Shown: positions 16,157-19,254 of the stretch, in pieces | Position numbering within the stretch: position 1 is the first letter of the stretch | Layout: each line of letters begins with the position of its first letter | Origin: Planctomycetota bacterium | GTDB lineage: Bacteria; Planctomycetota; UBA1135; GCA-002686595 | Length of the DNA stretch: 19,254 nt | Assembly: GCA_029259675.1 (NCBI GenBank) | Contig: JAJDES010000542.1 | Coordinates: 1-19,254 of the forward strand | Reading direction: 5' to 3' | The notes under the pieces: generated by a model | What the model saw: the letters and a program-made list of their open reading frames with translations, nothing else | Database searches by the model: none | Told to the model about the DNA's origin: nothing | Translations under genes and position numbers: made by a program

Positions 16157-17491
16157 ATGAATGCCATCAGCACCAACAGCGGAGCGCCCGGGCGCAAGCG
16201 CGGAGGCCGATCCTGGCCGGCCCGCATCGGATCGAGTCTGCTGGGGGTCTTGCTGGCGCTAATCTGCACGGAAGTGCTGTTTCGGTTGTACTTGCGGATG
16301 GAAGGGCAAGCCTACTCCGCCGAAAAAACGCAAACCGCCATTGAGCAAGCTCGGCTCTCCCTCCAAGGCGGAGTCGGCACAGGCGAAGAGGATTCAACCG
16401 GTCCTCTGCTGAGTCCCTTCTTCGGCTGGTGGGATCAATCCCTGCGCACCCGAGTGGACATTGCCTATCGAAAGGGGAGCCGTTCAAGCCTAAGCCCGGT
16501 GACCGCCGCGCTGGCCAAGCAAACCTATGACGTGTGGATCTTGGGCGGTTCGGTTGCCGCAATATTCGGTCGCCAGGATGTCGGCGGAGTCAGTCAGCTC
16601 AAACAGTCGCTGCTCTTGGACCCGCGCTTTGCAAAACATCTCGGCGATCGCGAGCTGAGAATCCTCGGCCTGGGGCATGCTTCGCACAAGCAACCTCAGC
16701 AGGTGAATCTGATCACCTTCATGCTCAGTCTTGGCCTCGCGCCCGATGCCATCATCAACTTGGACGGCTTCAACGAAGTTGCCGTCGCCATGGCCAATTC
16801 CGACCACGGCGTTCACCCCGTGTATCCCTCGTTCAGCAAGTGGGGCAGCTGGGCCAGAAACCCGCTCAGCGACCCGGATCAATTCGGAGCCTTGGTAGAG
16901 ATTTGGAATACGCGCAGCGCGGCCAAGCGAACAGCGGATCGAGCGCTGAAATACGACCTGGCGCGCAGTGCGGTGCTCGGCTATCTGCTGCGCGGGAAAA
17001 TGGATCGAGCACGATTGCGTTGGAATGACTCGCTCACCAAATACACCCAAGAGAACTTCTCTCCAACAGAGATCCCTGCGCTCAAAGGTCCGGAATTCGC
17101 ACCCCAATTTGCCCTGGACGCCATGTTGCGTGCTTGGTTTGAGTGTTCAAAAACACTAGCCGCAATCAGCTCGAGCCGCGACATTTACTACTTACATGTC
17201 TTGCAGCCAACGCTGCACGACAAAGACTCCAAGCCTTGGTCCGACGACGAGCGCCGGCTGTCAACCGCATCCGAAAGCTGGCTGAATGGCGTGCACCAGG
17301 GTTACCCCAAGCTGCGCGAACTCGGTCAAGCCCTGGGTGCCGAAGGCGTCGCCTTCCTCGATGCAAGCATGACTTTTGCCGGTTTGGAGCAAACTCTCTA
17401 CTACGATGCCTGCCACTTTGGAGAGGAAGGCAATCGGATTCTCGGTGAAGCCATCGCGCGAGGCTTTGTAGAGCGATTACCCGCAGATTGA
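16157..17491 (+). CDS. Membrane-anchored SGNH-hydrolase-like protein (second copy type)
   Basis: This is a 444-residue protein from the ATG at 16157; an in-frame TTG at 16148 is less likely. A basic N-terminus (GRKRGGRSWPARIG) is followed by one membrane helix (SSLLGVLLALICTEVLF, about residues 25-43), so it is probably a type-II anchored protein with an extracytoplasmic domain. SGNH-like blocks are ILGGSVAA with Ser132, LDGFNE with Asn206, and YYDACHFGEEGN with Asp417 and His420. The arrangement parallels the gene at 4136-5683 (both end with a D-x-C-H-F-x-E-x-G block), but overall similarity looks low and this one has only one membrane helix. A hydrolase or acyl-transfer role in the envelope is possible; the substrate is unknown. 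There is no Shine-Dalgarno site. It converges on the selenoprotein gene at 17695. Confidence 0.8.
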   Translation: MNAISTNSGAPGRKRGGRSWPARIGSSLLGVLLALICTEVLFRLYLRMEGQAYSAEKTQTAIEQARLSLQGGVGTGEEDSTGPLLSPFFGWWDQSLRTRVDIAYRKGSRSSLSPVTAALAKQTYDVWILGGSVAAIFGRQDVGGVSQLKQSLLLDPRFAKHLGDRELRILGLGHASHKQPQQVNLITFMLSLGLAPDAIINLDGFNEVAVAMANSDHGVHPVYPSFSKWGSWARNPLSDPDQFGALVEIWNTRSAAKRTADRALKYDLARSAVLGYLLRGKMDRARLRWNDSLTKYTQENFSPTEIPALKGPEFAPQFALDAMLRAWFECSKTLAAISSSRDIYYLHVLQPTLHDKDSKPWSDDERRLSTASESWLNGVHQGYPKLRELGQALGAEGVAFLDASMTFAGLEQTLYYDACHFGEEGNRILGEAIARGFVERLPAD

Positions 17492-17588
17492 GCCCCCTTG
17501 CTGTGACTAGTGTCGCAACTGTGCCGTAGGCGGAGCCCGACCTCACACTCGCTTCCGGCATGAAGCGAAGCCCATTGGAGGCGAGGTC

Positions 17589-17623
17589 AAAAAAATGGAG
17601 AACCACCCCTTGTGGTTCTCCAT
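17589..17623 (-). terminator. Strong intrinsic terminator of the selenoprotein-like gene
   Basis: A perfect 12-bp stem, ATGGAGAACCAC (17595-17606) with GTGGTTCTCCAT (17612-17623), has a 5-nt loop. On the minus strand it is followed at once by a run of T (complement of 17589-17594). It lies about 70 nt after the TAG at 17695, so it ends the minus-strand transcript. On the plus strand the 3' side is an A-run, so it would not terminate the SGNH-like gene by the usual mechanism. It is the best terminator in the window. Confidence 0.92.
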
Positions 17624-17694
17624 GAAAAAAACGTCGCACGATTGCGAGTCCAGGAAGCCATGCCGCAAAGCAAGGCCTCTAAGTCGGCAGGTAG

Positions 17695-18765
17695 CTACTG
17701 CTTGATTTCCACCGCATGCTTCACGCAAGCCTTTTTGCGCTCACTGCATCCTGGGCAGCTACTCCTCATTCCCGGAAGTCCTCGATCGATGACATCTTGA
17801 GCATCCTTCAACGCTCTTTCGCCGATGCGAGTCTCGCTGTACTTCTTCGAAACGGAGATCATGGCCTTTGCGTAAGCCTCATACTCTCGCTCTTGCCCGT
17901 AAGCTCGGGCTTTGGCGTAGGCCTTACCGCCCTTCATTTCATCCTTAAAGGTCGGCATGGCCTCCACTTCTTGAAGTAGAAGCAGCGCGGGTTCCCGGGC
18001 CGGGTAGATCATTTTGGACTTGGTGATCTCCTCAAGAAGATCGACTGCCAAATAAGCCCGGCCCTCATTGAACTCCGTTCGCGCAAGCTCAACATCGCTG
18101 GCCACACCGGCTTCGATTGACGATTGGTATGACTCCACCCAATAGCGATCGTCATCCGTCTTGGCCTTGCCCTTTTCCAAAATCGAAAGCACTTCCGCGT
18201 AGGCTTTATCGCGCTTATCTGCGCTCATTAGCTTGCGCACCTTGTTGATGATCTTAGGGAAAATAGATCCATCGGTGGCCGAACTCATGGCGCTCTCAAG
18301 CGCTGCGTCTTCGCCGTAACCTGCGTACGTCAGAATGCCGTCCGGAGAGACAACGGCCTTGGTGGGATAACCCCGAACACCAAGCGCATCGTCAAATGCA
18401 CTGCCCTTCACGATCACGATCGGGAACTCGGGCTTCATGCGCGCAAACCACTTATCTACCGTTGCAACATCTTCATTGGTCACGCCAATGACAACCAACC
18501 CGTCCTCCGCTTCTTTCTCAAACTTTGAGTTGAGCGTAGGGAGGCCGGCGTTGCAGGGGCCTCACCAAGTCCGGAAGACTTCGACCAAGACAGCTTTGCC
18601 TCGGAACGCCTCCATCGAGAGCGTGGGCGCGTTGTACCACTTGATTGAATCCAGGGCGGGAGCCGGGCTGCCGATTGCCGCATCGGCCCGATTGGGCACC
18701 GGCGTCGCCGACGGCGCCAACGCCAAGCAAGCCGCAGCAAGCGCCAGGGAGAATTGAGATCGCAT
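17695..18765 (-). CDS. Exported thioredoxin/TlpA-like protein with in-frame TGA at the first active-site Cys: probable selenoprotein
   Basis: Read through one TGA (18564-18562), this frame codes 356 residues. The ATG at 18765 has a Shine-Dalgarno site (AGAAGGA, 8 nt upstream) and begins a signal peptide (MRSQFSLALAAACLALAP). A thioredoxin fold follows: IGSPAPALD, GKAVLVEVFRTW, the active site W67-[TGA68]-G69-P70-C71, GLVVIGVTNED, and the cis-proline loop GYPT before KAVVSPDGILTYAGYG. The TGA stands exactly where the first Cys of WCGPC belongs, so Sec at position 68 (a UxxC motif) is the best reading. Residues about 165-330 are helical, and the C-terminus carries CPGC (C337, C340) plus C347. 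It probably acts as a periplasmic thiol/selenol oxidoreductase. TGA is an ordinary stop in other genes here, which argues against a recoded genetic code. Alternatives are a base error or a nonsense mutation of TGC or TGT. Decoding would need selA, selB, selC and selD elsewhere. Confidence 0.85.
18504..18563 (-). promoter_or_regulatory. Candidate SECIS stem-loop region downstream of the in-frame TGA
   Basis: Two overlapping foldings are visible right after the TGA on the minus strand. (a) GAGGCC (18563-18558, including GA of the TGA) pairs perfectly with GGCCTC (18546-18541) around an 11-nt loop. (b) A longer interrupted stem pairs CCTC (18544-18541) with GAGG (18507-18504), CGCT (18536-18533) with AGCG (18511-18508), and CTCAA (18529-18525) with TTGAG (18521-18517), leaving the apical triloop AGT. 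Bacterial SECIS elements are expected within about 40 nt of the UGA inside the coding region. Which fold, if either, binds SelB is inference. Confidence 0.5.
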
Positions 18766-18791
18766 TTCCGAAGTCCTTCTCTATTAGTAAT

Positions 18792-18838
18792 TCTGACTGA
18801 GCAAACCTCCTGGGTGAGGTCCAAGCCCGTGAGTCAGA
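18792..18838 (-). promoter_or_regulatory. Nested inverted repeats in the leader of the selenoprotein-like gene
   Basis: TCTGACT (18792-18798) and AGTCAGA (18832-18838) form an outer 7-bp pair. Inside it, ACCTC (18805-18809) and GAGGT (18816-18820) form a 5-bp hairpin. The structure lies 27 to 73 bp upstream of the ATG at 18765. It may be a leader structure or an operator; I recognise no known riboswitch. Confidence 0.3.
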
Positions 18839-19055
18839 CAGTGCTAGTTCGGCCTCGAATTGTAAGTCACTGGACTTGAACCGGGAATGGGCACGAAATT
18901 GTCCCAGGCACTGATTTGAGTTCCATGGGCGAGCATCTTCGCTCAAACCGGCGTTCAAAGGTGCTTTGAACCATCTCGGAACGCGTGGGGCATCGCCACC
19001 CCCCTCAAAGCGCTAACAGCGCCGGCCCCTCACAATGGGGCGTTCCAATCGCCTC

Positions 19056-19254
19056 TCAGCGGTCGCAGCCCGGGCACCCATAACCACCTGGGGCCACAAA
19101 CTCGAGCGCGTAAACCCAGGTACCCAGCGGATTCTCGGTGGATTGAGTGGCGAATGGATCCCGAGTGCAAAACTCAAGTTGGACGTTCGGCACATGACGC
19201 ATTCCTCCACAGCGTTCGTTTGCAACTCCCGCTGGCAATTCCAAGCCGGCCATG
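19056..19254 (-). CDS. Unknown protein ending in GCPGCDR, reaching the window edge
   Basis: This is a minus-strand frame of 65 codons plus the TGA at 19056, open to the right edge. An ATG lies at 19253, so the gene may be complete or, more likely, truncated. The sequence has the feel of a real protein end: VPNVQLEFCTRDPF, then NPLGTWVYALEFVAPGG, then YGCPGCDR. The CPGC pair close to the C-terminus suggests a metal or redox site and recalls the CPGC near the end of the neighbouring selenoprotein. A GCCCC/GGGGC hairpin (19025-19041) lies 15 nt past the stop on this strand, without a U-run. I do not recognise the family. It lies 290 bp upstream of the selenoprotein gene on the same strand; the gap shows only the leader repeats noted above. 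Confidence 0.45.
   Translation of the reverse strand, partial: MAGLELPAGVANERCGGMRHVPNVQLEFCTRDPFATQSTENPLGTWVYALEFVAPGGYGCPGCDR

Noticed and set aside
17595..17623. Considering the strong hairpin as a bidirectional terminator
   Set aside because: On the plus strand the stem is followed by an A-run rather than a T-run, so only minus-strand intrinsic termination is supported.
17695..18498. Treating this frame as a complete separate gene, with 18562-18765 as a separate small ORF
   Set aside because: The two are in the same phase, and joining them through the single TGA restores an intact thioredoxin fold with its active site. Neither half is a sensible protein alone.
18870..18895. GGTTCAAGTCC on the minus strand, like a tRNA T-loop, near the selenoprotein gene (considered because selC would be of interest)
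   Set aside because: The flanking bases do not form a T-stem, and no acceptor or anticodon arm can be drawn around it.
18518..18958. A 146-codon minus-strand frame overlapping the selenoprotein start region, and a similar one at 18480-18824
   Set aside because: They are out of phase with the thioredoxin frame, which has a signal peptide, Shine-Dalgarno site and motifs; these have none.

Overview
This is a 19.25 kb stretch of moderately GC-rich bacterial chromosome with ordinary housekeeping and accessory genes. I see no phage, insertion sequence, CRISPR array, rRNA or tRNA. The gene types fit a Gram-negative-type bacterium with an envelope rich in exported proteins: an S9 peptidase, a B12-binding radical SAM protein, two membrane-anchored SGNH proteins, an exported HExxH peptidase and an exported thioredoxin-fold protein. 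I would guess Planctomycetota or another deep lineage such as Myxococcota, but the phylum is not fixed by anything here. Genes use a mixture of clear Shine-Dalgarno starts and starts with none.

Layout: (1) 1-1590 (+) is the 3' part of an S9 prolyl-oligopeptidase-family gene. (2) 1712-5683 (-) holds a transmembrane SGNH-hydrolase-like gene followed by a B12-binding radical SAM gene. (3) 6144-6545 (+) is msrB. (4) 6988-10173 (+) is icd followed by aceK: NADP-isocitrate dehydrogenase and the bifunctional kinase/phosphatase that switches it at Ser113. The target serine is conserved, and lands on residue 113. (5) 10170-11195 (-) is a YheT-type alpha/beta hydrolase, tail to tail with aceK and sharing a CTAG stop. 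(6) 11335-12961 (+) is a small unknown protein followed by a polytopic membrane protein. (7) 13208-15777 (-) holds a cupin gene and an exported zinc-peptidase-like gene. (8) 16157-17491 (+) is a second membrane-anchored SGNH-like gene. (9) 17695-18765 (-) is an exported thioredoxin/TlpA-like protein. (10) 19056-19254 (-) is the end of an unknown gene running to the window edge.

The most striking item is (9). Its frame is interrupted by one TGA, exactly where the first cysteine of the thioredoxin WCGPC motif should be, so it reads W-TGA-G-P-C. The frame continues through the rest of the fold to a natural TAG and a strong terminator. TGA is a normal stop elsewhere in the window. The simplest reading is a selenocysteine-containing (UxxC) thioredoxin-fold selenoprotein, with strong stem-loop potential directly after the TGA as expected of a bacterial SECIS element. 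A conventional gene caller would split or truncate this gene. The same protein ends in a CPGC motif plus another cysteine, and the neighbouring partial gene also ends in a CPGC motif.

Functionally, icd and aceK form a regulatory pair at the TCA/glyoxylate branch point, although no aceA or aceB is present. MsrB and the selenoprotein are both thiol/selenol redox proteins but are far apart. The remaining genes look like independent short transcription units.
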